From Deinococcus planocerae (GTDB taxonomy: Bacteria; Deinococcota; Deinococci; Deinococcales; Deinococcaceae): 64,000 nucleotides of DNA. This document shows, piece by piece, positions 1 to 11,057 of this stretch. The stretch is from positions 73,005-137,004 of the forward strand of contig NZ_PNOR01000007.1 of NCBI RefSeq assembly GCF_002869765.1, written 5' to 3'. Positions within the stretch are counted from its first letter, which is position 1; every line of letters starts with the position of its first letter. Both the position numbers and the translations under genes were made by a program. Under the pieces are notes generated by a model that saw only the letters and a program-made list of their open reading frames with translations, made no database searches and was not told the origin of the DNA.

Positions 1-531
1 CGGGCGGACGTGGTGGCCCGCTTCGGTCTGGACGCGCAGGACTTCTCGGAGCGGCACAAGCTGGCCGTGCCGGAACTGGAGCGGGGCCGCATGACCCTGG
101 CGGAGTACCTGGAGCAGGTGGTCTTCCACACGCCGCGTTCCTTCACCCTGGAAGACTTCCGCGCCGCGATGGAGGCCGAGAGCCTCCCGCGTGAGGAGCC
201 GCTGGCCCTGGCCCGCGAGCTGGGGGGGCGGCACCGCATGTACTCGCTGAACAACGAGGGCCGCGACCTGAACGAGCACCGCATCCGCACCTACGGGCTG
301 GGCGAGTTCCTGCTCGCCTTTTTCACCTCCTGCTACCTCGGCCTGCTCAAGCCCAACCCGGCGATGTACCGCCTGGCCCTGAGTCTCGCCCAGGTGCGCC
401 CGGACGAAGCCGTCATGATCGACGACCGCCCGCAGAACGTGGAGGCGGCCCGCTCGGTGGGGATGCACGCCGTGCGCTACGAGGACGCCGCCCAGCTCCG
501 GGAGGAACTGTCGGCGCTCGGGGTGAGGTGA
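1..531 (+). CDS. HAD-superfamily hydrolase, 5' end outside window
   Basis: The reading frame is open from base 1 and stops with TGA at 529-531, so the N-terminus, including the usual DxDxT nucleophile loop of HAD enzymes, lies upstream of the window. What remains is the cap and C-terminal core. The motif MIDDRPQNVEAARSVGM matches HAD motif IV, in which acidic residues bind Mg2+ and a Gly-rich turn follows. Family members dephosphorylate small phosphometabolites or dehalogenate; the substrate cannot be read from this fragment. The gene converges on the c-di-AMP receptor gene with only 13 bp between them and no visible hairpin. Confidence 0.85.
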   Translation, partial: RADVVARFGLDAQDFSERHKLAVPELERGRMTLAEYLEQVVFHTPRSFTLEDFRAAMEAESLPREEPLALARELGGRHRMYSLNNEGRDLNEHRIRTYGLGEFLLAFFTSCYLGLLKPNPAMYRLALSLAQVRPDEAVMIDDRPQNVEAARSVGMHAVRYEDAAQLREELSALGVR

Positions 532-544
532 CGCGGAGCAGGGG

Positions 545-874
545 TTAGACCTTCACGAACTCCTGCACGCCGAGCACGAACATCACCGCGCCGCCGACCG
601 CCACCTCCACGGGGTCGGCGACCAGCCCCTCGCCCTGCTCGCCCATCGGGACGCTGGGGGTCACGAGGCGGGTGCGGGTGCGGCAGGTCCGCTGCACGTG
701 CCGCTTGAGTTCGGCGAGGCGCTCGTCGGACACCCCGATCATCAGGGTGGTGTTGCCCTCCCGCAGGAAGCCCCCCGTGCTCGCCAGCTTCGTGACCTCG
801 AAGGCGTTTTCGGACAGCACACGCACGAGGGCGGCGGCGTCGGCATCCTGGATCACGGCGAGAACCAGCTTCAT
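545..874 (-). CDS. darA: Cyclic-di-AMP receptor, DarA/PstA (PII-like) family
   Basis: A 109-residue PII-like protein. The stretch [16 protein letters not shown] (residues 28-43) and the C-terminal [14 protein letters not shown] closely match the nucleotide-binding loops of DarA/PstA from Firmicutes, trimeric receptors that bind c-di-AMP between subunits. It probably senses the second messenger tied to osmotic and wall homeostasis; downstream partners of the family are poorly known. I chose the ATG at 872-874 over an upstream in-frame ATG because it gives the conserved start [10 protein letters not shown] and because TATGCT lies 7 nt upstream on the same strand, the layout of a leaderless transcript. 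Confidence 0.9.
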   Translation of the reverse strand: MKLVLAVIQDADAAALVRVLSENAFEVTKLASTGGFLREGNTTLMIGVSDERLAELKRHVQRTCRTRTRLVTPSVPMGEQGEGLVADPVEVAVGGAVMFVLGVQEFVKV

Positions 875-881
875 GAAGCGC

Positions 882-887
882 AGCATA
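882..887 (-). promoter_or_regulatory. Leaderless -10 element (TATGCT) of darA
   Basis: TATGCT on the minus strand, 7 nt before the ATG of the c-di-AMP receptor gene. It lies directly downstream of the terminator of the neighbouring HTH gene, so the receptor is likely transcribed on its own. Confidence 0.5.
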
Positions 888-898
888 ACAAGCAAAAC

Positions 899-918
899 GG
901 CCTCCGGGGCGGGAGGCC
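899..918 (-). terminator. Intrinsic terminator of the HTH regulator gene
   Basis: A 7-bp perfect GC stem (899-905 with 912-918, loop GGGGCG) is followed on the minus strand by GTTTTGCTTG. It lies 23 bp past the stop codon of the HTH gene. Confidence 0.6.
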
Positions 919-940
919 GCGGGGCAGGCGGGTCAGGGGC

Positions 941-1444
941 TTACGCGACCTGCTTCTTCTTGCCAGTCACCGGGGCACCCTGCTCCTGGCCGAGTGCTTG
1001 CGTCTCCTTGAGGCGGAAGATCACCAGGCTGCCCACGAAGGTGCAGGTGATCATGCCGTGCGCGTTGAGGAGAGAGAGGGCCCTCATCACGTCCTCGCGG
1101 CTCATCCGGAGCTGCTCGCTCATGTACAGGGCGGAGTCGGCGCGGCCCTCGAGATAGTCGCGCACCCGCTTGGCGTCCGCGGTGAGCGGCGTGGCGGGCA
1201 CGTCGGCGAGGCCGGGGTCGGCGAGCCCGTACACGGCGCGGGTCCCGGTGCCGGGCAGGCGGCGTACCCGGCCCTGGTCGAGCAGGCTGGCGAGCGCGGC
1301 GCGCAGGTGCGACAGGGCCAGCCCCGTCGTCTTGGCGAGTTCGGTCTCGACCCACTCGGGCTTGCTCTCCAGCGCCTTCAAGACGAGCTTCTCGTTCGCC
1401 CGGCGAGTCTCTTGCAGATCTTCGAGGGTGGGGGGGTTGAACAT
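941..1444 (-). CDS. Winged-helix DNA-binding protein (MarR/ArsR-like fold), 167 aa
   Basis: A 167-residue protein with two apparent helix-turn-helix modules: residues about 15-75 (TELAKTTGLALSHLRAALASL followed by a wing with GRVRRLPGTG, split here as in the protein) and about 90-155 (MSEQLRMSREDVMRALSLL then a second wing). Such tandem winged helices bind DNA as regulators. There is no ligand pocket or metal-binding Cys/His cluster I can recognise, so the signal it answers to is unknown. The ribosome site GGAGGATAGCGC precedes the ATG at 1444. It is transcribed alone and ends at a good terminator. Confidence 0.75.
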   Translation of the reverse strand: MFNPPTLEDLQETRRANEKLVLKALESKPEWVETELAKTTGLALSHLRAALASLLDQGRVRRLPGTGTRAVYGLADPGLADVPATPLTADAKRVRDYLEGRADSALYMSEQLRMSREDVMRALSLLNAHGMITCTFVGSLVIFRLKETQALGQEQGAPVTGKKKQVA

Positions 1445-1824
1445 GCGCTATCCTCCGACAAAACCAGAGCAAAACACCTGTGCTTCACCCTGGCGTGGTT
1501 GTTGATGATGAACCGAGTTCAACTGCGCCCAGAAGCGCAACTTTCCTATTGTGACAGAAGTTCGTGCCCTTTGCATGAGACCCGGGCGAGTCGGTCGAGG
1601 AGGTCACGCCGGGCCCAGGCTCCCGGCGACGAGCGGTGGCGCATCGTAAGCGGTCACGCGGGGCAGCACCGTGACCCGGCGCCCCCTGTGAAGCTCTCGT
1701 CAGCTTGGGCGGGGCCGCTGCGCAGGGCGGTCGGCGTCGCCCGCGTATGCTGCGAACCGGACGCGGGGCAAGGGCGGGACCCGGCGGCAGAGCCTCGGCG
1801 GGACGGAAGGGGGAAAACAGGAGC
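1445..1824. other. Divergent intergenic region between HTH gene and natA
   Basis: About 380 bp without a convincing gene. The part next to the HTH gene is clearly less GC-rich than the surroundings and probably holds its promoter. Nearer natA, TATGCT at 1746-1751 is a possible -10, but no matching -35 was seen. Several frames stay open here only because stop codons are rare in this composition. Confidence 0.4.
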
Positions 1825-2569
<745 letters not shown>

Positions 2570-2580
<11 letters not shown>

Positions 2581-3817
2581 GTTCGTGTGGCGGGTGGCCT
2601 CGCGCGACCTGCTCTCCACCCTGCGCGACCGCCGGGCCCTGGTGGGCAGCGTCCTGATCCCGCTGCTGCTCATCCCGCTCTTCACGCTCGGGCTGCCCCT
2701 GCTGCTGGGCCGCTTCGTGGGCGGGCAGGCGCAGGAACGGCAGCGGGTGGGGGTGGTCGGCACCCTCCCCGCCCCCCTGAGACAGGCCCTCACGCGGGAC
2801 GAGCGGGGCCCGGACGGCGCCGTCACGCGCGCCGGGGTCCGGCTCGTGCCCGTGACCGAGCCGCGGGCTGCCGTGGCGTCGGGCGAGGTGGACGCGGCGC
2901 TGCGGGTCGCCTCTCCCCTGCCCGCCCGCGCGGGGGACGGCACGGGGCGGCTGGAGGTCTACGCGAGGCTCGGGAACCTGCGCGCCCAGACCGGGGCCTA
3001 CGCCAAGGTGCAGGACGTGGTGGAGGGGTACAACCGCGGGCTCGCCGTGGATCGCCTCGCCGCGCTGGGGCTGGGGGCGGGGACCCTGACCCCCGTGACG
3101 CTCGCCCCCATCGACGCCAGCCCAGAGGGGGAGCGGCGGGGCGGGCAGCTCGCCTTCCTGATTCCGCTGCTGATGCTCAACTTCATCCTGACGGGGGCGA
3201 CGGCGACGGCCCTCGACGCCACGGCGGGCGAGAAGGAGCGCGGCACCCTGGAGAGCCTGCTCGTCTCGCCGGTGCGCCGCTCGGAGGTCGTCGCGGGCAA
3301 ACTCCTCGCCACCACCGTCACGGCGCTCACGACGGCGTGTTTCAGCGTGCTGGGCTTTCTCCTGACCGGGGTGGTGGCGGGCGTGGCCCTCTCCCGGGGC
3401 GGGACCTCCGACGAGATCGCGCGGAGTCTCGGCGGGCAACTCACCCTGAGCCCCGGAAGCGCCCTCGCCCTGCTCGCCACGGTGCTCAGCGCGGCCCTCT
3501 TGATCAGCGCCGTCCTGATCGCCCTGAGCATCTACGCGCGGGGCTACAAGGAGGCGCAGACGTACGTGACGCCCCTCTCGCTCGCCATCGTTTTTCCCGC
3601 CGTGCTGCTGCAATTCAGCGACTTCCTGACGCCGGGGAGCGGCCTCTACGCCCTGCCCCTCTTCGGGAGCATGCTCGCCATCCTCGACACGGTGCGCGGC
3701 AACCTGAGCCCGGGGCACCTGCTCGCCGCCGTGGGGGCCAACCTGCTCGGCGCGCTCGTGCTCGGTTTGATCGCGTGGCGGTCCTTCGGACGGGAGGAGG
3801 TCATCTTCCGCACCTGA
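2570..3817 (+). CDS. natB: ABC-2 type permease, NatB type
   Basis: A 415-residue membrane protein with one N-terminal transmembrane helix (about 25-48), a soluble extracytoplasmic domain of some 150 residues, and a C-terminal bundle of about five to six helices starting near residue 195. The motif [20 protein letters not shown] is the hallmark of the ABC-2/NatB family. It starts with GTG inside the end of natA, implying translational coupling. Together they probably form a Na+ or drug exporter; the sequence does not tell which. A GC hairpin follows the stop. Confidence 0.9.
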
Positions 3818-3829
3818 GCGGTGCGAGAA

Positions 3830-3861
3830 GCGGGCCCCCCCCGCCGTGGGGGGGGGCCCGC
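3830..3861 (+). terminator. Strong GC hairpin between converging genes
   Basis: A perfect 13-bp stem (3830-3842 with 3849-3861) made mostly of C8/G8 runs with a 6-nt loop. It lies between natB and the converging PRC-barrel gene and lacks a clear U-run on either side, so it may stop or pause RNA polymerase from both directions. Confidence 0.55.
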
Positions 3862-3878
3862 CTCGTCGCTCCGAAAGA

Positions 3879-5573
3879 TCAGCGGCTGGAGTTCTTGGGA
3901 TCGGTGGGGGTCGTGGGGTGCTGGGCGACGGGCGCCTCGTCCTGCCCCTCCAGCGCGGCGACACCCGTCTCGTGGGGGCGGGACTCCAGGGGGTTGATGC
4001 TGACCGTCTCCTTGCTGACCGAATCGACCAGGATGTCGAGCACGTTGCCCTCGCGGGCGAGCTGCACGGCCTTGTTCGTCACGATCTCGCCGACGTTGAG
4101 GATGATCGTGTCGTCGGGGGCGAGGATCACGCGGGTCACCGGGCGGCCCAGCGCGTCGCGGATCTTTTGCTCCTGCTGCTGTTCCTGGCGCTCCTCCAGG
4201 GCCTGGCCGACGTCCTCGCGCTTCTCGCCGAACCACGACCGCGCGCGTTCGAGCAGGTTGCTCGCGCCCTCGCTGACGCTGGCGACGCCGCCCGACAGCG
4301 CCGCGCCCGCCGCCGGGGCCACCGCGCCCGTCCGGCTGCCGGTCGCGTTGATCAGGGCCGACTCCACCCCGAAGCTGCGGGCCCGCTCGGCGACCGCCGG
4401 GGTCACGATCTGGCCCTGCACCGCGACCAGGCTGCCGCTCGGGGCGCGCACGTCGGTCTTCACGCGGCGGCCCACCGTGGCCTCCAGGGGGTCCATCTGC
4501 GCCTGCACGGGCTGGGACTGGGCGTCGGTGTCGCTCTGCGCGCGCAGGCCCTGCATTCCTTCCTGCAAGGCCCCGCCCGTCGCGGCGGCGAGCAGCGCGG
4601 GGAGCACCCCGGCCTGCTCGGCCCGCTGAACCTGGAACTCGGTGATCGTCGCGCCCCTATGCACGATGACTTCCTGCACCCCGTCGGCGAGGTTGGCCAC
4701 CACGTCGGTCGAGGCCGTCTTGCCCACGATGAACCCGCGCTGGCGTTCGGTGGAGGCGCTGCGCAGCTCCTCGACGCTGCCCTGCACCCGCTCCTTGGCC
4801 GTGTCGTACGCCCCGGAGAGCGCCCCACCCGTCACGCTCGTCAGCAGCGCGGTGAGCTTGCCCGCCGAGTCGGCCCGCTCGACCTGCTCGTGGGTGATGG
4901 TCTCACCCTGGCGAACGAGCACCGTGCCGTCGTCGAGGGTCAGGTCGCCCCCGGCGGTCTTGCCGACGAGGAACTCCTTCTGGCGCTCCTTGGTGGCCTC
5001 GGCGATGTTGCCGTACCCCTGCTTGACGCTCTCGGCGGCGCTCTGGTAGGCCCCCTTGAGGCCGCCCGGCTCCTGCTCCTGCATCGAGGTCGCCACGCTG
5101 ATGGGCACGATGGCCGCGTCCTCGCCGATCTGCACGTGCTCGGGCGCGGGCACGAAGGTCCGCCCGCTGGAGAGGTCGCTGAAGATGCCGCCCGTCGCCT
5201 CGTAGCCCTCGACCCGGCCCGAGTGCTCGTCGAAGAACACGTCGGCGATCTTGCCGAGGTTCTGGCCGTCGGTCGTGAGCAGCGTCATTCCGACGAGGCT
5301 CACCTTGGAGTCGAGCACCTCGGCGAGCCGCCCGTCCTCGCGGGTCGTGGTCACCGAGTGCGAGCTGTCCACCATGATGGCGTCCTCGCCCACGCTGCGG
5401 ATCGCCTCGAAGGGCACGACCTTCGCCGCGCGGAAAAAGCCGCCCTCGTCGACGAGGATGCCGAGCACCTGGTTGGCCTGGTGGTCGAACACGAGGTCAC
5501 GCACCGTCTCCAGCCGCTCGCCGCTGTCGATGGCGATCACGGGACGTCCGAGCAGTTCTTTACCTTTGATCAT
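3879..5573 (-). CDS. Tandem PRC-barrel protein with four hammerhead-like repeats, 564 aa
   Basis: Residues 1-75 and 85-165 are two PRC-barrel domains ([40 protein letters not shown]). After a helical, charged linker come four repeats of about 45 residues at roughly 203-248, 283-331, 367-411 and 475-517. Each has a GK/GR start, a DG turn, a G-x-x-I/V-T step and a helix V-x-x-A-x-x-A-G-V/L. They resemble the hammerhead-type units seen in RNA polymerase beta-prime. The linkers ([16 protein letters not shown] and similar) are amphipathic, Ala/Glu/Lys-rich and reminiscent of LEA proteins. No enzyme motif or signal peptide is visible. It probably forms an operon with the 44-residue membrane peptide just upstream. 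Function unknown; a stress or envelope scaffold role is a guess. Confidence 0.85.
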   Translation of the reverse strand: MIKGKELLGRPVIAIDSGERLETVRDLVFDHQANQVLGILVDEGGFFRAAKVVPFEAIRSVGEDAIMVDSSHSVTTTREDGRLAEVLDSKVSLVGMTLLTTDGQNLGKIADVFFDEHSGRVEGYEATGGIFSDLSSGRTFVPAPEHVQIGEDAAIVPISVATSMQEQEPGGLKGAYQSAAESVKQGYGNIAEATKERQKEFLVGKTAGGDLTLDDGTVLVRQGETITHEQVERADSAGKLTALLTSVTGGALSGAYDTAKERVQGSVEELRSASTERQRGFIVGKTASTDVVANLADGVQEVIVHRGATITEFQVQRAEQAGVLPALLAAATGGALQEGMQGLRAQSDTDAQSQPVQAQMDPLEATVGRRVKTDVRAPSGSLVAVQGQIVTPAVAERARSFGVESALINATGSRTGAVAPAAGAALSGGVASVSEGASNLLERARSWFGEKREDVGQALEERQEQQQEQKIRDALGRPVTRVILAPDDTIILNVGEIVTNKAVQLAREGNVLDILVDSVSKETVSINPLESRPHETGVAALEGQDEAPVAQHPTTPTDPKNSSR

Positions 5574-5613
5574 GAATGAGCTCCGTTTCGGGTGAGCGCT
5601 GGGGTGACCCGCT

Positions 5614-5748
5614 TCAGAAGCCGAGGTTCAGGATGCCCTGCGGCTTGAGATACAGGAAATAGGCGAGCAGAAAAAGAACGATCAGAATCAAGATGATCAT
5701 GAGGGCGGTTCTGCCGCCGCCGCCACCAGTTCCTTGCAGTCGGGCCAT
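5614..5748 (-). CDS. 44-residue single-span membrane peptide
   Basis: [18 protein letters not shown] begins a short peptide with a Gly-rich N-terminus and one hydrophobic helix (about 16-34) ending in [11 protein letters not shown] chose the ATG at 5748 because GGAGGATCGACAC precedes it; a longer in-frame start at 5811 lacks a ribosome site. The gene ends 40 bp before the PRC-barrel gene and probably shares its transcript. It may anchor or sense at the membrane; no family was recognised. Confidence 0.65.
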   Translation of the reverse strand: MARLQGTGGGGGRTALMIILILIVLFLLAYFLYLKPQGILNLGF

Positions 5749-5858
5749 GTGTCGATCCTCCGAGGAAAAGTCTAAAAACACCGCCCCCACAATGTGATTT
5801 TCGGGGCTCACCCCGGGTTGACTGAACCTTACGCCAGCCTTAAGGCAGCCCCGCGGCC

Positions 5859-5864
5859 TAGACT
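5859..5864 (+). promoter_or_regulatory. Leaderless -10 element (TAGACT)
   Basis: TAGACT ends exactly 6 nt before the ATG at 5871, so transcription should start at or next to the A of the start codon. No ribosome site is present. Confidence 0.6.
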
Positions 5865-5870
5865 CCGCCC

Positions 5871-6646
5871 ATGCCCGCTCCCGCGCCCGGTTTGCCCCAC
5901 CTGCGGGCCGCCCCGCCCCACTCCCCGCACGAGCGCCCCCTCGCGGAGCTGCCGCTCACCGTCCTCGTGGGAGTGACGGGCGTGGGCAAGAGCACCGCGC
6001 TCGCCGCCCTGATGGAGGCCGACCCGGGCGCGCGGGTGCTGCCCGACCGCCGCGAGCTCACCGACCACGTGGTGATCCTGCCGCTGGCGGGCGGCCCCGT
6101 GGGCGACCGCGCCGAGAGATTCCGCCTCACCGCCCTCTACCGCGAGCGGCACCCCGGCGGCATGGCACACGCGCTGGGGACGCTGAGCGCGGACACCCGG
6201 CACTGGGGAAAGCGTCCCCTCTTCGACGGCCTGCGCGGGCTGGAGGAGGTGCGGCACGCCGCCGAGCACTTCCCGAGGTGGCGCTTCGTGGCCCTGAACG
6301 CCCCCGACCCCGTGCGGGTGCGGCGGCTGTTGGGCCGCGCGGACGCCTTCGACCGGGTGGCGGGCTCCGGGGCGGGGGCCGACCTGCGCGCCAGCCTCGC
6401 CGCCCTGCCCGGCGCGGGGGCGGTGTTCACGCCCGCCGAATTTGGTGGCCTCGCCGCGCTCGCGGAGGAGGGCCACGCCCCGGCGGACATCCTGGCCAAG
6501 GTGCGGATCGTGGTGACCGAGAGAGCGCACTACGACCCGGACGCGGCGAGCGCTTTCCTGCGGACGCTGCCGCCCTCCCACGCCCTGATCCTCGACACGG
6601 TGGCCCTCACCCCCGCGCAGGTGGCGCAGGCCGTCCGGGCGTGGGT

Positions 6647-6650
<4 letters not shown>
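5871..6650 (+). CDS. P-loop NTPase/kinase-like protein
   Basis: A 259-residue protein with a clear Walker [10 protein letters not shown] (residues 34-42). The later sequence, with [10 protein letters not shown], a DG/glycine pattern and scattered Arg residues, resembles small nucleotide or sugar kinases (AAA_33-like) more than ABC or GTPase families. No lid or substrate motif could be assigned. Its stop TGA overlaps the GTG of the next gene by 4 nt, so it is translationally coupled to an enolase-superfamily enzyme. The two may act in one pathway, perhaps on amino-acid or peptidoglycan-derived substrates. Confidence 0.75.
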
Positions 6651-7735
<1,085 letters not shown>

Positions 7736-7744
7736 CGCCGCCCT

Positions 7745-7762
7745 TTGTCAGACTTCTGTCAG
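7745..7762 (+). promoter_or_regulatory. Pho-box-like direct repeat
   Basis: TTGTCAGACTTCTGTCAG holds two TGTCAG cores 11 bp apart, the spacing of PhoB half-sites. It lies 63 bp upstream of the small membrane protein gene at 7825. A clear -10 at the canonical distance is not present, so this site is the weakest of the three in the window. Confidence 0.35.
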
Positions 7763-7824
7763 AGCCAGGCGTGACCCGTCTAGGTACATCTCGCCTTTTT
7801 TGCCAGTTTCAGGCAGCATGAAGT

Positions 7825-8100
7825 ATGGGTCAAGACATTCTTAATGCGCTCGTCCTGCCGCTTCTGTTCAGCATGGGGGCCGGTACCTATGCCTACCTGC
7901 GCTTTCCGGAGCGCCGACCGCGCGTGCTGCTGAGCCTGATCCTCTTTCAGCTCGTGGGCGCCTACGGACACGCGACGCAGCCGGGCGCGGCGCTGTTCGG
8001 TTTGCTCGTGGTGCACGGCCTGGTCGTCTTCGCGCTGCTGCTCCACGGGTTGCAAACCCCGCGGGGCGAACTCGCGCCCGAGCGGGTGCGGCGCGACTAG
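7825..8100 (+). CDS. Small membrane protein, 91 aa
   Basis: Three hydrophobic segments can be seen (about 5-22, 33-48 and 57-78), with a basic tail LAPERVRRD. No conserved motif was recognised. The gene stands alone, preceded by a Pho-box-like repeat and followed by a long hairpin shared with the converging protease gene. It may be a polytopic membrane accessory protein; function unknown. Confidence 0.65.
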   Translation: MGQDILNALVLPLLFSMGAGTYAYLRFPERRPRVLLSLILFQLVGAYGHATQPGAALFGLLVVHGLVVFALLLHGLQTPRGELAPERVRRD

Positions 8101-8111
8101 ACGGGGCTAGG

Positions 8112-8160
8112 GAAAGGCGAGCGGTGGACCGGGAAGAACCCCAGTCCACCACTCGCTTTC
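8112..8160. terminator. Bidirectional hairpin between converging genes
   Basis: A stem of about 16 bp (8112-8129 with 8144-8160, one bulge and one mismatch) separates the small membrane gene from the protease gene, which ends at 8175. Confidence 0.6.
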
Positions 8161-8174
8161 TCGGACCTCCCGAC

Positions 8175-9539
8175 TCAGCGCAGGGCGGCGCTCACAGCGG
8201 CCTGGGCGTCGAGGAGGGGCAGGCCGCCCGAGGCGTTGGCGCTCCCGACGAGCAGGGCGCGCGTCTGCGGGGCGGTGAGGTCGGGGTTCGCCGCGCGCAC
8301 CAGGGCCGCCACGCCGCTGACGAGGGGCGCGGCGTCGCTCGTGCCCGCGCTCAGGCCGTAGGCGCTGCCGGGCGAGAGGACGAGGAGGTCCTGGTCGCGG
8401 GTGGCGCCCGGGCAAAAGCCGCTGGCCGCCCCACCCGGCGCGACGAGATCGAGCGGGCGCGTCTGCGAGGCGGTGGGCCGCTCGCTGTAGCAGGCCAGCG
8501 TCCGGTCGCTCGCCCCGACCGCCCCCACCGCGATCACGTTCGGGTTGCTCGCCGGGTAGTACACGCCCTGGTACCCCCCGACGCCGGGCGTGTTGCCCGC
8601 CGCCGCGACGAGCACTGCCGTCCTCGCCGCGTTGTTCAGGGCCGTCTCCAGCGCCTTGTCCCCCGGGTTGCCGGGCGTGCCCAGGCTCAGGTTGATGACC
8701 TTGGCCCCCTGCGCCACCGCGTAGTTGATCCCCTGCGCGATGGCGCTCGTCGAGCCGCCGTCCGCCCCGAGCACCTTGACGGGGAGCAGGTTGCGCCCGC
8801 TCCAGGTCACGCCCGCCAGGCCCACGCCGTTGTTCGTGGCCGCGCCGATCAGCCCCACGCTCGCCGTGCCGTGCCCGAGCAGGTCCACGGTGGCTGAGCT
8901 CTCCCCGCTCACAAAACTCCGGCCACCCAGGAGCCGCCCCTGGAGGTCGCGGTGGCCGCCGTCCGCGCCCGTGTCGAGCACCGCCGTCAGCGCCCCCCCC
9001 GGCGTCTTGCCGCAGGCGCCCAGCACGTCCCACGCGCCCGACGCCCGGATGCGGGTGAGGTAAGTCTGGGAGACGTTCGTGAAACCGAGGTCGACTCCCC
9101 CGTTGCCGGGGTAGCCGGGGTCATCCGGCGTGGCGAGGGACCTGTAGAGGAAGTCCGGCTGCACGCGCGCCCCCGCCGCCGCCAGCCGCCCGGCGAAGGC
9201 CCGGTCCGTCTCACCCGCCGGGGTGAGCGCCAGGGTGAGGCCCTCCGTCACCCGCTGGGTCCGCACGGTCGAGAGGAGGCCCAGGCTTTGCGCGCCCAGG
9301 GTGCCGTCCGTATTCAGCACGAGCACCCGGCCCGGCACGTGGGGCGCCGTCCAGTCGGGGGCGGGCACGGTCGTCGGGAGGACGCTGGCCGCCGTCACGC
9401 TCGCCGGGAGGGCCGCACCGGCACTCACTGTCTGGGCGCACACGTCCGTCCCGCCGCCTCCCGGCGGGTCCCCCGTTCCCCCGCAAGACGCGAGGGCCAC
9501 GGCGACGGTCAGGGCCAGCAGGGGCAGGGCGGGTTTCAT
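8175..9539 (-). CDS. Subtilisin-like serine protease (S8), lipoprotein
   Basis: A 454-residue precursor starting at the ATG at 9539, which gives a lipoprotein signal with lipobox LASC (Cys19); an earlier in-frame ATG would bury this signal. After a Gly/Pro-rich linker and a propeptide-like part, the catalytic triad is Asp189 (AVLDTGADG), His223 (LLGHGTASV) and Ser401 ([12 protein letters not shown]), with Asn316 (AAAGNTPG) as oxyanion residue. The usual GTSMA is GTSDA here. It should digest protein in the envelope or outside the cell, for peptide nutrition or protein turnover. Confidence 0.93.
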   Translation of the reverse strand: MKPALPLLALTVAVALASCGGTGDPPGGGGTDVCAQTVSAGAALPASVTAASVLPTTVPAPDWTAPHVPGRVLVLNTDGTLGAQSLGLLSTVRTQRVTEGLTLALTPAGETDRAFAGRLAAAGARVQPDFLYRSLATPDDPGYPGNGGVDLGFTNVSQTYLTRIRASGAWDVLGACGKTPGGALTAVLDTGADGGHRDLQGRLLGGRSFVSGESSATVDLLGHGTASVGLIGAATNNGVGLAGVTWSGRNLLPVKVLGADGGSTSAIAQGINYAVAQGAKVINLSLGTPGNPGDKALETALNNAARTAVLVAAAGNTPGVGGYQGVYYPASNPNVIAVGAVGASDRTLACYSERPTASQTRPLDLVAPGGAASGFCPGATRDQDLLVLSPGSAYGLSAGTSDAAPLVSGVAALVRAANPDLTAPQTRALLVGSANASGGLPLLDAQAAVSAALR

Positions 9540-9625
9540 CCGTCCGTGATAGCCCATTTCCCTGACGCCAGACTGAGGGCCACCCCGCACAGCCCTCACC
9601 CAGGGGAGACGGCGGGGCCGCCGCG

Positions 9626-9631
9626 TACCAT
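9626..9631 (+). promoter_or_regulatory. Leaderless -10 element (TACCAT)
   Basis: TACCAT ends 6 nt before the ATG of the Uma2 gene at 9638. No ribosome site is seen. Confidence 0.55.
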
Positions 9632-9637
9632 AGCCGC

Positions 9638-10222
9638 ATGAGCGACCTGGCCCTTCGCAAGATCAGCGAGGAGGAATACCTCCGCACGGAGGAACTCAGC
9701 CCTTACAGGCGGGAGTACATCGACGGCTTCGTCTCTGCTCTCCACGGCGAGGACACGCCGAACGCGCAGGCGGGCGCGACGAGCAGGCACGGGCTGATCT
9801 GCATGAACATCGGCTCGGCGCTGCACCGAATCGCCCTGCGGCAGGGCTGCCGCCTGTATCAGAGCGACATGCGCGTGCGGATTTCGCAGCCTCGCTTCAC
9901 GCGGTATTACTCTCCCGACCTGGTCCTGACCTGCGACCCGGTGGACGACGACGCCACCTTCCTCGCCTCGCCGTGCCTCGTCGCGGAAGTCCTGAGCCCC
10001 AGCACCCGCGACCTGGACCGCCGCGAGAAACTGTTCGCCTACACCGCCCTCCCCAGCGTGCAAGGGTACCTGCTGGTCGATACGGCCACCCGCGCCGCCC
10101 GCCTCTACGTCAGGAACGGCGAAGCCTGGGACGAGCAGTACGCGGAGGAGGGGGAGTTGAGGTTGCCGTGTCTGGACGTTCCCCTGGTCCTCTCCGACAT
10201 CTACGAGGGGATCAACCTCTGA
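9638..10222 (+). CDS. Uma2-family (DUF820) PD-(D/E)XK nuclease-like protein
   Basis: A 194-residue Uma2 protein. The family core is visible: the N-terminal [11 protein letters not shown] and REYIDG, then the nuclease residues Asp in [10 protein letters not shown], Glu in VAEVLSPST and Lys in DRREKLFAY, and the C-terminal GYLLVD and LPCLDVPL. Uma2 proteins are very numerous in cyanobacteria and Deinococcus; their substrate is unknown, and restriction-like nuclease activity is inferred from the fold. A remnant of a related gene follows directly, and another intact copy starts at 10378. Confidence 0.88.
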   Translation: MSDLALRKISEEEYLRTEELSPYRREYIDGFVSALHGEDTPNAQAGATSRHGLICMNIGSALHRIALRQGCRLYQSDMRVRISQPRFTRYYSPDLVLTCDPVDDDATFLASPCLVAEVLSPSTRDLDRREKLFAYTALPSVQGYLLVDTATRAARLYVRNGEAWDEQYAEEGELRLPCLDVPLVLSDIYEGINL

Positions 10223-10223
10223 C

Positions 10224-10319
10224 TTGTCGCGGGTCAGGGTTGTGGAGGACGGCGTGCGGCTGCCCTGCCTGGACGTGGAGCTGAGGCTGGACGAGGTGTA
10301 TGAGGGGGGAGGGCTGTAG
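10224..10319 (+). pseudogene. C-terminal remnant of a third Uma2 gene
   Basis: One frame reads VVEDGVRLPCLDVELRLDEV and ends EGGGL with TAG at 10317-10319. This is the C-terminal signature of Uma2 proteins (compare LPCLEMELSLATIYEGVRL in the next gene). There is no start codon or nuclease core, so it is a decayed copy left between two intact ones. Confidence 0.75.
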
Positions 10320-10377
10320 GCATCACAGGTTGGCTTGCTCGGCAGCTAGGAAGAGCATGGCGCGTCTAAACTGAGGC

Positions 10378-10923
10378 ATGGCCGACCCCGCCTTTCGTAC
10401 CGTCAGTGTCGAGGAATATCTTCGGCTGGAACGCGACAACCCGACCCGTCACGAGTACATCGACGGCTTCGTGTACGCGCAGGCGGGAGCCAGCCGAACG
10501 CACAACCTTATCGCGGGCAACATCCACGTCGCCCTGCATCCCGTGGCGAGGGGCGCAGGATGTTTCGTCTATCAGAGTGACATGAAAGTGCGCGTCACGC
10601 CGACCCGCTATCACTACCCCGACGTGGTGGTGAGTTGCGCCAGGGACTCGGACGACGAGTACACCGAGACCGCGCCCTGCCTGATTGTGGAAGTGATGAG
10701 CGCCAGCACACGATCAGAGGATCAGGTCTACAAGGCAGAACGTTACCGGGAACTGCCCACGCTGCGGGGCTACCTGATGGTGGACAGCCAGAGCCGCGCC
10801 GCCGCCCTCTACCGCCGCACCGACGAGGGGTGGGTGTTGGAAGTGATTGAGAAGGCTGTCCAGCTCCCCTGCCTGGAGATGGAGTTGAGCCTCGCCACGA
10901 TCTATGAGGGTGTTCGGCTTTGA
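10378..10923 (+). CDS. Uma2-family (DUF820) nuclease-like protein, second copy
   Basis: A 181-residue paralogue of the gene at 9638. The core residues are kept: Asp in YHYPDVVVSC, Glu in LIVEVMSAST and Lys in EDQVYKAERY, with the terminal GYLMVDSQSR and LPCLEMELS. It is less similar to the first copy than a recent duplication would be, so separate origins or long divergence are likely. TAAACT lies 5 nt before the ATG, a leaderless-type promoter. Base composition is a little lower in GC than the surroundings. Confidence 0.88.
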   Translation: MADPAFRTVSVEEYLRLERDNPTRHEYIDGFVYAQAGASRTHNLIAGNIHVALHPVARGAGCFVYQSDMKVRVTPTRYHYPDVVVSCARDSDDEYTETAPCLIVEVMSASTRSEDQVYKAERYRELPTLRGYLMVDSQSRAAALYRRTDEGWVLEVIEKAVQLPCLEMELSLATIYEGVRL

Positions 10924-11057
10924 GCTGGCGACCTTTGACAAGGGATGTGTGGCGAACACTTGATCGAGTTGATAGGCGGCTGATCAAGTGCGTTTGAAAC
11001 GCATCTGGAGAAGCGTTCTGACCCCCCGTCGATACAGCACGTGTCGACACCGTTAAC

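Noticed and set aside
11041..11050. Palindrome GTGTCGACAC as a proven operator
   Set aside because: A 10-bp palindrome in GC-rich DNA is expected now and then; with no second copy nearby it is only mentioned with the small gene at 11058.
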